Positions 1 to 8,602 of a stretch of 64,000 bases of DNA are shown piece after piece; the first letter of the stretch is position 1, and each line of letters opens with the position of its first letter. Origin of the DNA: Bacteroidota bacterium. GTDB lineage: Bacteria; Bacteroidota; Bacteroidia; B-17B0; Aurantibacillaceae. The position numbers were made by a program, and so were the translations under genes. The notes beneath the pieces were generated by a model. The model did not search any database. It was not told the DNA's origin and saw only the letters and a list, made by a program, of their open reading frames with translations. The stretch lies in assembly GCA_017303905.1 (NCBI GenBank), contig JAFLBH010000001.1:845809-909808 (forward strand), given 5' to 3'.

Positions 1-1
1 G

Positions 2-643
2 ACATTACGTTGTGATCATTTAACAGGTAGTGTGTCTTACGCAAGTTTAGATGGCTTTAGCTTAAATCCTTCTGCACCTTGCGGTCCCATTGTATTGCCA
101 ATCGAATTAGTGAATTTCGATGTAACCGTTTTGGGGAATGATAAAGTGCATTTAAAATGGATTACCGCTATGGAAAAAAATAACGACCACTTTGTTATTG
201 AAAGAAGTAAGGATGGTGTGTATTTTGAAGAAGTAACAAGAGTAGAAGGCGCTAAAAACAGTAATGTAAATATTTCTTACGGTGCTTACGACACAGCGCC
301 TTTAAGCGGAATTTCTTATTATCGATTAAAACAAGTTGATACGGATGGATCATTTGAATATTCAGATTTACGAGTTGTTGAGATGAAAGGTAAAAATGAT
401 TTTACATTAGTGCCAAATCCTGCCTCAGGTGAGGTAGCAGTTAATTTCATTTGTAAGTCTGCAGCCAACGAAATTATTAATGTATATGATAATCGTGGTT
501 ATTTAGTGCTGTCAAAAGAAGTTGTTTGTTCGGAAGGCGCCAACAATACAAAACTTGATATTTCTTCTTTAAAAAACGGATTGTATTTTGTGTTTTTGAA
601 CACAAAGGATAAGACATATAAAAGTAAGCTGGTTGTTAATTAA
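2..643 (+). CDS. T9SS type A sorting domain-containing secreted protein (C-terminal part)
   Basis: Only the C-terminal ~213 residues lie in the window. The frame is open from base 2 and no convincing start precedes the domain, so the gene begins upstream. After the LPIELVNF stretch comes the beta-sandwich segment common in Bacteroidota exoproteins (W-x-T-A-x-E-x-N-N, F-V-I-E-R-S-x-D-G). A type A C-terminal sorting domain follows: it opens at PNPASGEV near base 415, contains LDISSLKNGLYFV and ends in KSKLVVN. By family knowledge such a domain directs export through the type IX secretion system and attachment to the cell surface. The cargo function lies upstream and cannot be told. Its last 8 bases overlap the convergent hemH gene. 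Confidence 0.9.
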   Translation, partial: TLRCDHLTGSVSYASLDGFSLNPSAPCGPIVLPIELVNFDVTVLGNDKVHLKWITAMEKNNDHFVIERSKDGVYFEEVTRVEGAKNSNVNISYGAYDTAPLSGISYYRLKQVDTDGSFEYSDLRVVEMKGKNDFTLVPNPASGEVAVNFICKSAANEIINVYDNRGYLVLSKEVVCSEGANNTKLDISSLKNGLYFVFLNTKDKTYKSKLVVN

Positions 644-1643
644 CCATTGCTTTTATAGCGTCCACCCAAACATCACTATCGTTTAAGCTTTTTACTAGCG
701 TTACGCTTTCACCACCGTGCTCTTTAAATATTTCGTTGTATTCAGTACCGATTTCATGTATCGTTTCTAAACAATCTGCAACAAAAGCAGGGGAGAATAC
801 CAATAATTTTTTTGCACCTAGTTTGGCTAAGTCTTCAATCACTTTATCCGAATAAGGTTTTAACCAGGCATCGTCTAAGCGCGACTGAAAAGTAGAAGTG
901 TATTTACCTTCCGGAATATTTAATTTTTTCACCAACTGTCGTGTTGTTTCCATGCAATTCGCACGGTAGCAATATTGATTATTTTCCGTAATGGCATCAC
1001 AACATTTTCCAAAGTGGCAAGAATTGTTTCCGTAATGAGCGGATGCTTTTTTAATTTGTCTTTCTGGTAATCCGTGGTAGCTAAATAAAATATGATCGTA
1101 AGCGTTTAAATCAAAACCTTCTGCCGACTTAACAACTGCATTGATATAATGCGGATTGTCGTAAAATTTATTAATGATTTTAATAGTAGGAATAACTTCC
1201 CACTTCGATAATTCTTTTAAAACTAATTCGGCAGTAGAACCGCTTGATGATGACGCGTACTGCGGATACAATGGAACAAAAATAATCTCGGATGGTTTTT
1301 GTTCGCGTAAACGATTCAATACACTTTTAATAGATGGGTTTTGATAACGCATGGCCCAATCTACTATGTAATCGTTACCAAGCGTTCGCTGAACTTTTTC
1401 TGCCAGATTTTTTGTATGAATGATTAATGGAGAGCCATCGCTGCTCCAAATCTGCTGATATAATTTTGCTGATTTAGGTGAGCGAAAAGGCACGATGATC
1501 CCATTCACTAACATAAATCTTCCTGCTGCAGAAATATCAATCACGCGCGGATCATTCAAAAACTGAGTTAAATATTTTCTCACATCAGATGTTGAAGGAG
1601 AATCGGGTGTGCCAAGATTAATTAAAAGTACCGCCTTCTTCAT
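636..1643 (-). CDS. hemH: Ferrochelatase
   Basis: This 335-residue enzyme inserts Fe2+ into protoporphyrin IX (or coproporphyrin III) in the last steps of heme synthesis. The N-terminus VLLINLGTPDSP is the family signature. The catalytic His is in SYHGLP (H190) and the conserved acidic metal-site residue is E293 in CLETIHEIG. Residues 209-230 hold five cysteines (CHFGKCC...CYRANC) next to the active-site loop; this could be a metal or Fe-S site but that is inference. The ATG overlaps the lspA stop (ATGA), so translation is probably coupled. Heme demand fits the cytochrome-rich operon at 43-55 kb. Confidence 0.95.
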   Translation of the reverse strand: MKKAVLLINLGTPDSPSTSDVRKYLTQFLNDPRVIDISAAGRFMLVNGIIVPFRSPKSAKLYQQIWSSDGSPLIIHTKNLAEKVQRTLGNDYIVDWAMRYQNPSIKSVLNRLREQKPSEIIFVPLYPQYASSSSGSTAELVLKELSKWEVIPTIKIINKFYDNPHYINAVVKSAEGFDLNAYDHILFSYHGLPERQIKKASAHYGNNSCHFGKCCDAITENNQYCYRANCMETTRQLVKKLNIPEGKYTSTFQSRLDDAWLKPYSDKVIEDLAKLGAKKLLVFSPAFVADCLETIHEIGTEYNEIFKEHGGESVTLVKSLNDSDVWVDAIKAMVN

Positions 1644-2323
1644 TTTGTTTCATTTGAATTTTCCTGAACATTTTCTACGGATGTTTCAGTTGGGTTTTCG
1701 TGAGGATGATGCTGATGTTCATTGATGAATTTTTTCTGAAACACAAGAATAATTCCAACACCGGTAGATATGGCGAAGTCGGCGAAATTAAAAATAGGTC
1801 TGAAGAATTGAAAATCTTCACCGCCCCAAATTGGAAACCAATCCGGAAAATGTCCTTCATAAAGCGGAAAGTAAAACATGTCTACCACACGTCCATGTAA
1901 AAAGCCTGCGTATCCGCCTTCGGCCGGCATGAACTGAGCAACATTAAACTCATCACTCTCGCCAAATAATACACCATAAAACACCGAATCAAAAATATTT
2001 CCCATGGCGCCGGCTAAAATCAAAGATACCGACAGAATGAATCCCCAATGTTCTCCTTTTTTAACGAGCGTTGTGATATACCAAACACCTACACCGCAAG
2101 CAATAATACGAAACACACTTAAAAATAACTTTCCGTAATCGCCACCAAACTCTAAGCCAAAAGCCATCCCCGGATTTTCTGTAAAGTGAAGAATGAACCA
2201 ATCGCCGGCAACGCGTGTAACTTCTCCTAAAGGATAATTCAGCTTAATGTAAATTTTAATAAACTGATCGATAAACAATACCGAGAAAATGGTAAGAAGT
2301 GGTATTTTATATTTTTTAAGCAT
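1640..2323 (-). CDS. lspA: Lipoprotein signal peptidase II
   Basis: LspA is an inner-membrane aspartyl protease that cleaves prolipoprotein signal peptides after lipid attachment. At 227 residues it is longer than the usual ~160. Four hydrophobic segments are visible (about 8-28, 65-85, 90-110, 178-196). GNIFD (109-112) and the dyad candidates D148 in GRVVDMF and D182 in FNFADF are present. About 25 extra residues separate GNIFD from the GRVVD motif, and a His/Glu-rich hydrophilic tail (NEHQHHPHEN) follows the last helix. It lies between the DksA-like gene and hemH. A terminator-like hairpin precedes it, so it may have its own promoter or depend on readthrough. Confidence 0.95.
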   Translation of the reverse strand: MLKKYKIPLLTIFSVLFIDQFIKIYIKLNYPLGEVTRVAGDWFILHFTENPGMAFGLEFGGDYGKLFLSVFRIIACGVGVWYITTLVKKGEHWGFILSVSLILAGAMGNIFDSVFYGVLFGESDEFNVAQFMPAEGGYAGFLHGRVVDMFYFPLYEGHFPDWFPIWGGEDFQFFRPIFNFADFAISTGVGIILVFQKKFINEHQHHPHENPTETSVENVQENSNETK

Positions 2324-2332
2324 ATAAATAAA

Positions 2333-2364
2333 AAAGTGTCAATCCATTTTTGAATTGACACTTT
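2333..2364 (-). terminator. Terminator hairpin between the DksA-like gene and lspA
   Basis: An 11-bp perfect stem (AAAGTGTCAAT 2333-2343 with ATTGACACTTT 2354-2364) has a 10-base loop. On the minus strand it is followed by a run of Ts. It lies 16 bases past the DksA-like stop and just before lspA, so it would end or attenuate the ileS-dksA transcript. Confidence 0.7.
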
Positions 2365-2380
2365 AGAGTGTAAACAGTTT

Positions 2381-3448
2381 TTATTTGTTTTGGTTCAATT
2401 TAGCATCAATGCCAAGTGTAGCATGAGGTACACTGCGTAAACGCTCTTTAGGAATTAACTTACCGGTTACACGGCAAATTCCATACGTTTTATTTTCGAT
2501 GCGAACCAACGCGTTTTTTAAATTGATAATGTACTTTTCCTGACGGGCAGCTAACTGCGCTGTTTCTTCTTTCGATAAAACATCACTTCCATCTTCCAAT
2601 AATTTAAAGGTTGGAGAAGTATCATCCGTTCCGTGGTTGTCTTCGTTAGATAATGTTTGCTTTAATAATTCATAATCTGTTTGAGCTTCTTTTAATTTCT
2701 CAAGGATTAATTCTTTGAACTCAGCTAATTCTTTATCTGTATAACGAGAGCGGTTGTCTTTTGTATTAACGAATGGTTTTGGAGCTTCTTCCGCGCTCTT
2801 TTTAATTAATGGTTTTGATAAATCAATTTGTAAAGGACGGTTACGGATATAAGCTTCCATGCTACCGCCGCTTGATTTTCCTTCATTCTTTTTACGACGA
2901 CCACGACCTTTTTTAATAGGCACTTCATCATCATCATCATCATCATCAGGAGGTGGAATATCACCATCTACATCTAAAACAGCCGGCTCTTCTAAATCGC
3001 CAACGATTTCATCATCCTCTTCATTTTTTTCGTAATCATCTTTTACATCAACATCTTCATCATCATCATCGTCGTCACCGCCGCGTGATTTCTTCTTTCC
3101 CTTTTTATCTTTTGAAACAGCTTTTGCTGATTTTTTAATCGCATCAATTGGCTTACCTGCCGTTTTCTTTACCATTAAATCTTTAACTGTTTTCACAGCC
3201 TTCGCCGGTTTTGCTGATTTAGCAGGTTTTGCAGGCTTAACTGGTTTCGCTGCTTTTTTAGGAGCAGGTTTAACGGTTTTTTTCGCTACCGGTTTTGCGG
3301 CTTTTTTTGCAGGTTTAGCCGGTTTTGCGGCTTTTTTTGCAGCAGGTTTTGTTACCTTTTTAGCAGGCTTAGTTGCTTTTTTTGCAGCAGGCTTTACAGC
3401 TTTTTTCGCCGGTTTTGCCTTTGCTTTTTTATTGTCTTTCTTAGCCAT
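2381..3448 (-). CDS. TraR/DksA-family protein with lysine/alanine/proline-rich N-terminal extension
   Basis: The last ~125 residues of this 355-residue protein match the DksA/TraR fold: a coiled-coil pair (from YTDKELAEFKELI) and the zinc-finger region YGICRVTGKLIPKERLRSVP. DksA binds the RNA polymerase secondary channel. Only the first of the four canonical zinc cysteines remains, the second being replaced by Thr, which I recall as common in Bacteroidota homologues. Residues ~5-105 are AKPAKKA-type repeats resembling histone H1 tails. Residues ~120-185 hold two runs of aspartate, then a GRGRRKK patch. The usual family length is ~125 residues, so the first ~220 are an added disordered region, probably binding nucleic acid. 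It starts 16 bases after the ileS stop, so the two are likely co-transcribed. Confidence 0.85.
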   Translation of the reverse strand: MAKKDNKKAKAKPAKKAVKPAAKKATKPAKKVTKPAAKKAAKPAKPAKKAAKPVAKKTVKPAPKKAAKPVKPAKPAKSAKPAKAVKTVKDLMVKKTAGKPIDAIKKSAKAVSKDKKGKKKSRGGDDDDDDEDVDVKDDYEKNEEDDEIVGDLEEPAVLDVDGDIPPPDDDDDDDEVPIKKGRGRRKKNEGKSSGGSMEAYIRNRPLQIDLSKPLIKKSAEEAPKPFVNTKDNRSRYTDKELAEFKELILEKLKEAQTDYELLKQTLSNEDNHGTDDTSPTFKLLEDGSDVLSKEETAQLAARQEKYIINLKNALVRIENKTYGICRVTGKLIPKERLRSVPHATLGIDAKLNQNK

Positions 3449-3464
3449 CTTACACTTTACTTAA

Positions 3465-6400
3465 TCAGTTTAACTTTTCAATTGATATTAAGGTCGATAT
3501 TGTTTCGTCAACTTCAACGGCATTAGCAGTTGCGGTATTTAAATCTGCTACCAGTTGCAAATCGCCGGTTAATGTCTCAGAACAAATATAACTTAAATTA
3601 TTATTTATGGCCGAATTTAAGGCCTCATTTTGCTTTATTTTAACCAAAATACGATCGGTAACGTCTAATCCCTTGTCTTTACGCAGGTTTTGAATACGGT
3701 TCACAATTTCACGCGCTAACCCTTCTTGCTTTAATGGTTCGGTTAGAGTTACATCTAATGCTACAGTTAACGGACCATTATTCGCGACTTTCCAACCCGG
3801 AATGTCAACCGGAATAATTTCAACATCTTCGGTTTCAAGAACGATATCCGCTCCGTTAACAGAAACGGTGAATGTTCCGTTTTTTTCTATTCCGCTGATT
3901 ATTTTGGCACCGTTTTCATTGGCAAATGCTTGAACTGCTTTCATGTTAGCCCCGCATTTTTTACCTAAGGTTTTAAAATTCAGCTTCAGGTTTTTTACAA
4001 TTTGCGTTTTGCTTTCATCCACAAATTCAATTTCCTTCACGTTCACTTCAGCTAAAATTAAATCTTTTACCGCTTCAATTTTGCTTTGTGTGTCTTTGTC
4101 TAAAATAGGAATTTGTATTTTTTGTAAAGGCTGACGCACACGTAAGTTTTCTTTTTTACGTATCGATAAAATCATGGATGAAATTTTTTGAGCTAGCTCC
4201 ATGCGCTGCTCTAAATTTACATCAACAATTTTTTCTTCCGGTTTTACAAACTCAGTTAAGTGTACAGATTCGAAACGTAAAGGCGTGTTGTTTTTAATAG
4301 CGTTTTCGCGAACAGGCGTGCTTAAATTTTGATATAACCATTCTCCAAAGAAAGGTGCAATCGGACTCATTAACTGAGCAACCACCATTAAACACTCGTG
4401 AAGAGTTTCATACGCCGCTTTTTTATCAGTACTCATGTCACCTTTCCAGAAACGGCGGCGGCTTAAGCGCACATACCAGTTACTTAAATGCTCATCAACA
4501 AATTCTTCAATGGAACGTGCGGCACGATGTGGTTCAAAATTTTCATAATGCGCAGTAACGTCTTTTATTAAACTATGGAGTTTAGATAAAATCCAACGGT
4601 CTAATTCCTGACGGTCTTTAACCGGAACAATATTATTTTCATCAACCAAAAATCCGTCAACGTTCGCATATAAGGCGTAAAAACCATAAGTGTTATACAA
4701 CGTTCCGAATAACTGACGTTGTACTTCGCTGATGCCTTCAATATCGAATTTAAGATTATCCCAAGGTGCTGCATTTGCAATCATGTACCAGCGAGTAGCA
4801 TCGGCACCAAATTTTTCTAATGTTTCAAACGGATCCACTGCGTTTCCTAAACGCTTACTCATTTTGTTTCCGTTTTTGTCTAACACCAATCCGTTACTCA
4901 CTACATTTTTGTAGGCTACCGAATCAAAATTCATGGTTGCGATAGCGTGTAAGGTAAAGAACCAGCCACGGGTTTGATCAACACCTTCCGCAATGAAATC
5001 AGCAGGAAAAGCTGCGCTTTTGCCCTCACCCCCGATCCCTCTCCCCGAGGAGAGGGGAGAAATTCCGTTATCAATTAAATCTTTGTTCTCAAAAGGATAG
5101 TGCAATTGCGCGTATGGCATAGCGCCACTGTCAAACCACACATCAATCAAATCCGGTTCACGGAATAATTTTTTTCCGTTTTTCTCTAATACAATAGTAT
5201 CGGCATATGGTTTGTGTAAATCAAACGTATCGTAGTTTTCTTTACTCATATCGCCCACTTTGTATTTCGCAAGCGGATTATCATTCATTACACCTTTTGC
5301 AAGTGCATTTGCAATTTCTTTTTGTAATTCTTCTGCTGAGCCAATGCAAATCTGTTCTGTTTTATCTTCGCTGGTCCAGATGGGAATTGGAATACCCCAG
5401 AAACGCGAGCGTGATAAATTCCAATCATTCAGGTTTTCTAACCAGTTACCAAAGCGACCGGTTCCTGTTGCTTCAGGTTTCCAGTTAATAGTTTTGTTCA
5501 ATTCAATCATACGGTCTTTTGCCTCCGTTGATTTGATGAACCATGAATCCAATGGATAATATAAAACCGGTTTATCAGTTCTCCAGCAATGCGGATAACT
5601 GTGTTCGTAGGTTTCTTTCTTAAATAATTTACCTTCTTCCTGTAATTTTAAAACAATACGCTCATCAACACTCAGGTAAACTTTTAAATCTTTAATTTTC
5701 CCGTTGGCTTCTAATATTTTTTTCTGCTTTTCAAATTCAGCTTTCTTTTCTTCTTCGGTGTAATACGCTTCTTTTACATATTCTTCTCCGTAAAGGAAAA
5801 TACCATCTTGCACTTCCGGTAAAAATTTACCGCGTTTGTCAACCAGAGTTAGAGCACCTACATTGTTTTGTTTCGCCACTCTAAAGTCATCCGCACCAAA
5901 GCTTGGCGCAATGTGAACGATACCTGTACCATCGGTAGTAGTAACGAAATCACCAACTAATACTTTAAATGCATTTCCTTCGGGTTCTGCAAATGGCAAT
6001 AACTGATCGTAATGGATGCCTGCTAAATCAGAACCTTTGCAATGACCAACAATCTTAAAAGGAATGTTCTTATCACCGGGCTTATAATCTTCGAATTTTA
6101 AATCGGTGTGTTTTTCAGAGAAATATTTGTTTACTAAATCTTTTGCGAGCACAACAACCTGCGGACTTCCTGTAAACGGATTGAAACTGTTTACAAAAAC
6201 GTAATCAATATCCTTACCAACTGCTAATGCAGTGTTAGAAGGTAAAGTCCAGGGAGTAGTGGTCCATGCAAGGAAGTAAAATTCTTTTTCGTCAGCTTTA
6301 AACTGATTTAATACAGCGTGTTTTTCAAATTCCTTTTTCCGGATTTTGAATTGTACAGTAGCTGTTCTGTCTTTCACATCGCGGTAACAACCCGGCTGAT

Positions 6401-7001
6401 TTAATTCGTGTGAAGATAATCCTGTACCTGCTGCCGGCGAGTATGGCTGAATGGTGTAGCCTTTGTACAATAAATTTTTCTTGTAAAGATTTTGCAACAA
6501 CCACCAAACGCTCTCAATGTATTTGTTATCGTAAGTTATGTAAGGGTCGTTCATGTTTACCCAGTATCCCATTTGAGCAGTGAGTTCTTCCCACTTATCG
6601 GTATACTTCATAACTTCCTTACGGCAAGCTTTGTTGTAATCTTCAACAGAAATATATTTCGGACTGTTTTTATTTCCGATATCTTCTTTAGTAATGCCTA
6701 AACTTTTTTCAACGCCTAATTCTATTGGTAAACCATGGGTGTCCCAACCGGCTTTACGTTTTACCTGATAACCTTGTAAAGTTTTGAAGCGACAAAAAAT
6801 ATCTTTAATAGCGCGCGCCATTACGTGGTGAATGCCGGGCATTCCGTTTGCGCTTGGCGGGCCTTCATAAAAAACCCATGGTGTTTTTCCCTCACGGGTA
6901 GACACTGATTTTTCGAAAGTTTTGTTTTCTTCCCAAAATTTTAAAACCTCTTTGCTGATTTGAGGTAAGTTGAGTTGCTTGTATTCAGGATATTTTTTCA
7001 T
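3465..7001 (-). CDS. ileS: Isoleucyl-tRNA synthetase, eukaryote-like type
   Basis: This 1178-residue class I synthetase charges tRNA-Ile and edits misactivated valine. The HIGH signature is changed to GIHH (56-59, in SANGMPGIHHVMAR). The KMSKS loop is KMSKR (713-717). The CP1 editing region lies between (TTTPWTLPSN, GTGIVHIAPSFG), and an anticodon-binding domain follows DRWILSKLHSL. Residues ~641-664 hold a Gly/Ser-rich insert encoded by a GC-rich palindrome (5037-5056), just before the conserved FPADFIAEGVDQTRGWFF. Family members go almost directly from HYPFENK to FPADFI. The reading frame is intact. It heads an apparent ileS - dksA - lspA - hemH block, a common Bacteroidota order. Confidence 0.97.
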   Translation of the reverse strand: MKKYPEYKQLNLPQISKEVLKFWEENKTFEKSVSTREGKTPWVFYEGPPSANGMPGIHHVMARAIKDIFCRFKTLQGYQVKRKAGWDTHGLPIELGVEKSLGITKEDIGNKNSPKYISVEDYNKACRKEVMKYTDKWEELTAQMGYWVNMNDPYITYDNKYIESVWWLLQNLYKKNLLYKGYTIQPYSPAAGTGLSSHELNQPGCYRDVKDRTATVQFKIRKKEFEKHAVLNQFKADEKEFYFLAWTTTPWTLPSNTALAVGKDIDYVFVNSFNPFTGSPQVVVLAKDLVNKYFSEKHTDLKFEDYKPGDKNIPFKIVGHCKGSDLAGIHYDQLLPFAEPEGNAFKVLVGDFVTTTDGTGIVHIAPSFGADDFRVAKQNNVGALTLVDKRGKFLPEVQDGIFLYGEEYVKEAYYTEEEKKAEFEKQKKILEANGKIKDLKVYLSVDERIVLKLQEEGKLFKKETYEHSYPHCWRTDKPVLYYPLDSWFIKSTEAKDRMIELNKTINWKPEATGTGRFGNWLENLNDWNLSRSRFWGIPIPIWTSEDKTEQICIGSAEELQKEIANALAKGVMNDNPLAKYKVGDMSKENYDTFDLHKPYADTIVLEKNGKKLFREPDLIDVWFDSGAMPYAQLHYPFENKDLIDNGISPLSSGRGIGGEGKSAAFPADFIAEGVDQTRGWFFTLHAIATMNFDSVAYKNVVSNGLVLDKNGNKMSKRLGNAVDPFETLEKFGADATRWYMIANAAPWDNLKFDIEGISEVQRQLFGTLYNTYGFYALYANVDGFLVDENNIVPVKDRQELDRWILSKLHSLIKDVTAHYENFEPHRAARSIEEFVDEHLSNWYVRLSRRRFWKGDMSTDKKAAYETLHECLMVVAQLMSPIAPFFGEWLYQNLSTPVRENAIKNNTPLRFESVHLTEFVKPEEKIVDVNLEQRMELAQKISSMILSIRKKENLRVRQPLQKIQIPILDKDTQSKIEAVKDLILAEVNVKEIEFVDESKTQIVKNLKLNFKTLGKKCGANMKAVQAFANENGAKIISGIEKNGTFTVSVNGADIVLETEDVEIIPVDIPGWKVANNGPLTVALDVTLTEPLKQEGLAREIVNRIQNLRKDKGLDVTDRILVKIKQNEALNSAINNNLSYICSETLTGDLQLVADLNTATANAVEVDETISTLISIEKLN
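5021..5060. repeat. GC-rich palindromic repeat inserted in frame in ileS
   Basis: CCCTCTCC (5037-5044) and GGAGAGGG (5049-5056) form an 8-bp perfect stem around CCGA. A flanking C-rich stretch (CCCTCACCCCCGAT) lies on one side. The composition contrasts sharply with the AT-rich gene. It encodes the ileS insert SPLSSGRGIGGEGK. Similar CCCTCTCC/GGAGAGGG units are, to my knowledge, dispersed in many bacterial genomes. Confidence 0.75.
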
Positions 7002-7111
7002 CCGCTTTTTAAAAAGGAGAGCGAATTTACTAAAAATAAGCTGTAAAATAAAGATTATTTAGCCTGATAAGGCTTTTTAAATAGTTAACAACTAGAAAGG
7101 TAGAGAAATAA

Positions 7112-8071
7112 TTAGAATCTGTATCCCACGTTAAGCCCAATGTTAAACACCGGATTTGAATTGGTATAATTTTGATTGTAGTTATAATAACCGTTAGGAG
7201 ACTTAAAATCATTAGGATCATTGGCAACGAATTGACGATTGATGGTGGTGCCAATGGCGGCGTGTAGCATCATGTTAAAAGCGGGTGTAATTCTAAACAA
7301 AATCCCATTGTTAATCATAGCGTAAGATTCATTAAGTACAAATCCGTGTTTTTTATCAGAATAACCGGTTATGGGATTACCCCATTGATCTAAGGAATAA
7401 TCATAGGTATAAAAGGTACCATTATATTGAGCGAAGCGAATTAACGGACCAATGAAATGAGTAATAGCATGCTTACCACTGGTGTGAAAGTAAATACCCA
7501 TTCCCGCGTCAATGGTTTTGTGTGTTATCTTGTAATTGTAAATGTTTCCGTAGTAATAATTGGTAGATAAGCCAAAGCTGTTTTGCAAAGATGGCTCAAG
7601 AAACGAAGTAGACACAGGTAAGTGAATACTGAATAAACCATTTCCGAATTCGCGTAAGTAAGAAAGACTGGCAGTTCCGTTTAATAGAGCCAAAGAGTTT
7701 ACAAAAACAACGTTTTTCTTTTTGGTCATTGTATTAAATTGTTCGGTGCTCTCTCTTTTACGTTGCGCCCTTAAGCTATCCATTCTTACAAAAGGAGAAA
7801 CCGGGGTGTATACAATTTCTGTTTTTTGTTTGCTTTCAGGAAAAGTTTCGTGTTCACCGTTTGCGTAAATAAGCAAAGCCACATCACTTTTGTTAACGAT
7901 GTAAAGCGGCCCATCGGGATTAGACTTTAATTTATATTTAACCTCGTTCGGCGTTACTTCCAAAACCTTCACTTCTAGTTTACTGTTGTCTTTTTTGAAG
8001 AGTTGATCCTGCGCAAAAAAGTTTAGCGAGAAAAAAACGAGTGAAGCAAAAATTAAAAATCTTACAGGCAT
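7112..8071 (-). CDS. Secreted protein, probable outer-membrane beta-barrel, function unknown
   Basis: The 319-residue product starts with a signal peptide (MPVRFLIFASLVFFSLNFFAQ). A charged domain (about 22-100) resembles the short beta domains that precede barrels in Bacteroidota. The rest is rich in alternating aromatic and polar strands and ends in NVGYRF, a terminal aromatic typical of BAM-assembled barrels. I do not recognise a specific family. It is isolated: a strong terminator lies just upstream (8127-8155), and ileS ends its own transcription unit in the same direction below it, so it is likely a single-gene unit. Confidence 0.6.
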   Translation of the reverse strand: MPVRFLIFASLVFFSLNFFAQDQLFKKDNSKLEVKVLEVTPNEVKYKLKSNPDGPLYIVNKSDVALLIYANGEHETFPESKQKTEIVYTPVSPFVRMDSLRAQRKRESTEQFNTMTKKKNVVFVNSLALLNGTASLSYLREFGNGLFSIHLPVSTSFLEPSLQNSFGLSTNYYYGNIYNYKITHKTIDAGMGIYFHTSGKHAITHFIGPLIRFAQYNGTFYTYDYSLDQWGNPITGYSDKKHGFVLNESYAMINNGILFRITPAFNMMLHAAIGTTINRQFVANDPNDFKSPNGYYNYNQNYTNSNPVFNIGLNVGYRF

Positions 8072-8126
8072 GATGTTGAATTTTAAAGATTAACGCGGGG
8101 ATGCCTAATTTATTATATAAATATAC

Positions 8127-8155
8127 TAAAAAGCCCGAATTATTCGGGCTTTTTC
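8127..8155. terminator. Bidirectional rho-independent terminator
   Basis: AGCCCGAA (8132-8139), loop TTA and TTCGGGCT (8143-8150) form a perfect hairpin flanked by A-tract and T-tract, giving AAAAAGCCCGAA...TTCGGGCTTTTT. It lies 20 bases beyond the stop of the small secreted protein at 8175-8591 and can work on either strand. Confidence 0.9.
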
Positions 8156-8174
8156 ATATTTAATTTTTGGCAGA

Positions 8175-8591
8175 TTAATCTACCTTAATAACCAAAGTAA
8201 GTGGAGTGATTTTAAATAGCTTTCCTGTTTCTGTTTGTTTAATAACTATTTCTTCGAAAGTCACTTTGCAATTACTTTCCAAATCATGAAAGAATTTTGT
8301 CATGGCTTCTGTAATAATTCCATCGGTAAACTCATCTTTGGTTAAACTATGTTTGTAGTTGGTTTTAAAATGATAGTAAATAATTTTAAAATTCTCCGCA
8401 TCCAGTCCGGTTAATTTTAATTCTTTCAAGGCTTCCATGTTTTTTTGTGTGGTGTTTCCTAATAAATCAACACCTTCCACGCTCAACTTAACGTCATCTA
8501 AAATTTTCAGTTTAGAATAGTCTTGTTTTTCGTTCTGAGAAAATACCGAAGCACAGAAGAAAAGTAATAGTATAGAAATGATTTTTTTCAT
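8175..8591 (-). CDS. Small secreted protein, function unknown
   Basis: The 138-residue product has a clear signal peptide (MKKIISILLLFFCASVFSQ) and a soluble mature part of about 120 residues with no cysteines and no motif I recognise except an even charge distribution. The start lies 11 bases below the stop of the RidA-family gene, so the two may be co-transcribed. A strong terminator follows. It is probably periplasmic or surface-exposed. Function is unassigned. Confidence 0.6.
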   Translation of the reverse strand: MKKIISILLLFFCASVFSQNEKQDYSKLKILDDVKLSVEGVDLLGNTTQKNMEALKELKLTGLDAENFKIIYYHFKTNYKHSLTKDEFTDGIITEAMTKFFHDLESNCKVTFEEIVIKQTETGKLFKITPLTLVIKVD

Positions 8592-8602
8592 GGTTGCAAT
8601 GT

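Noticed and set aside
2953..3138. Plus-strand frame rich in His opposite the DksA-like gene
   Set aside because: It is the antisense of Asp/Glu-rich codons of the real gene.
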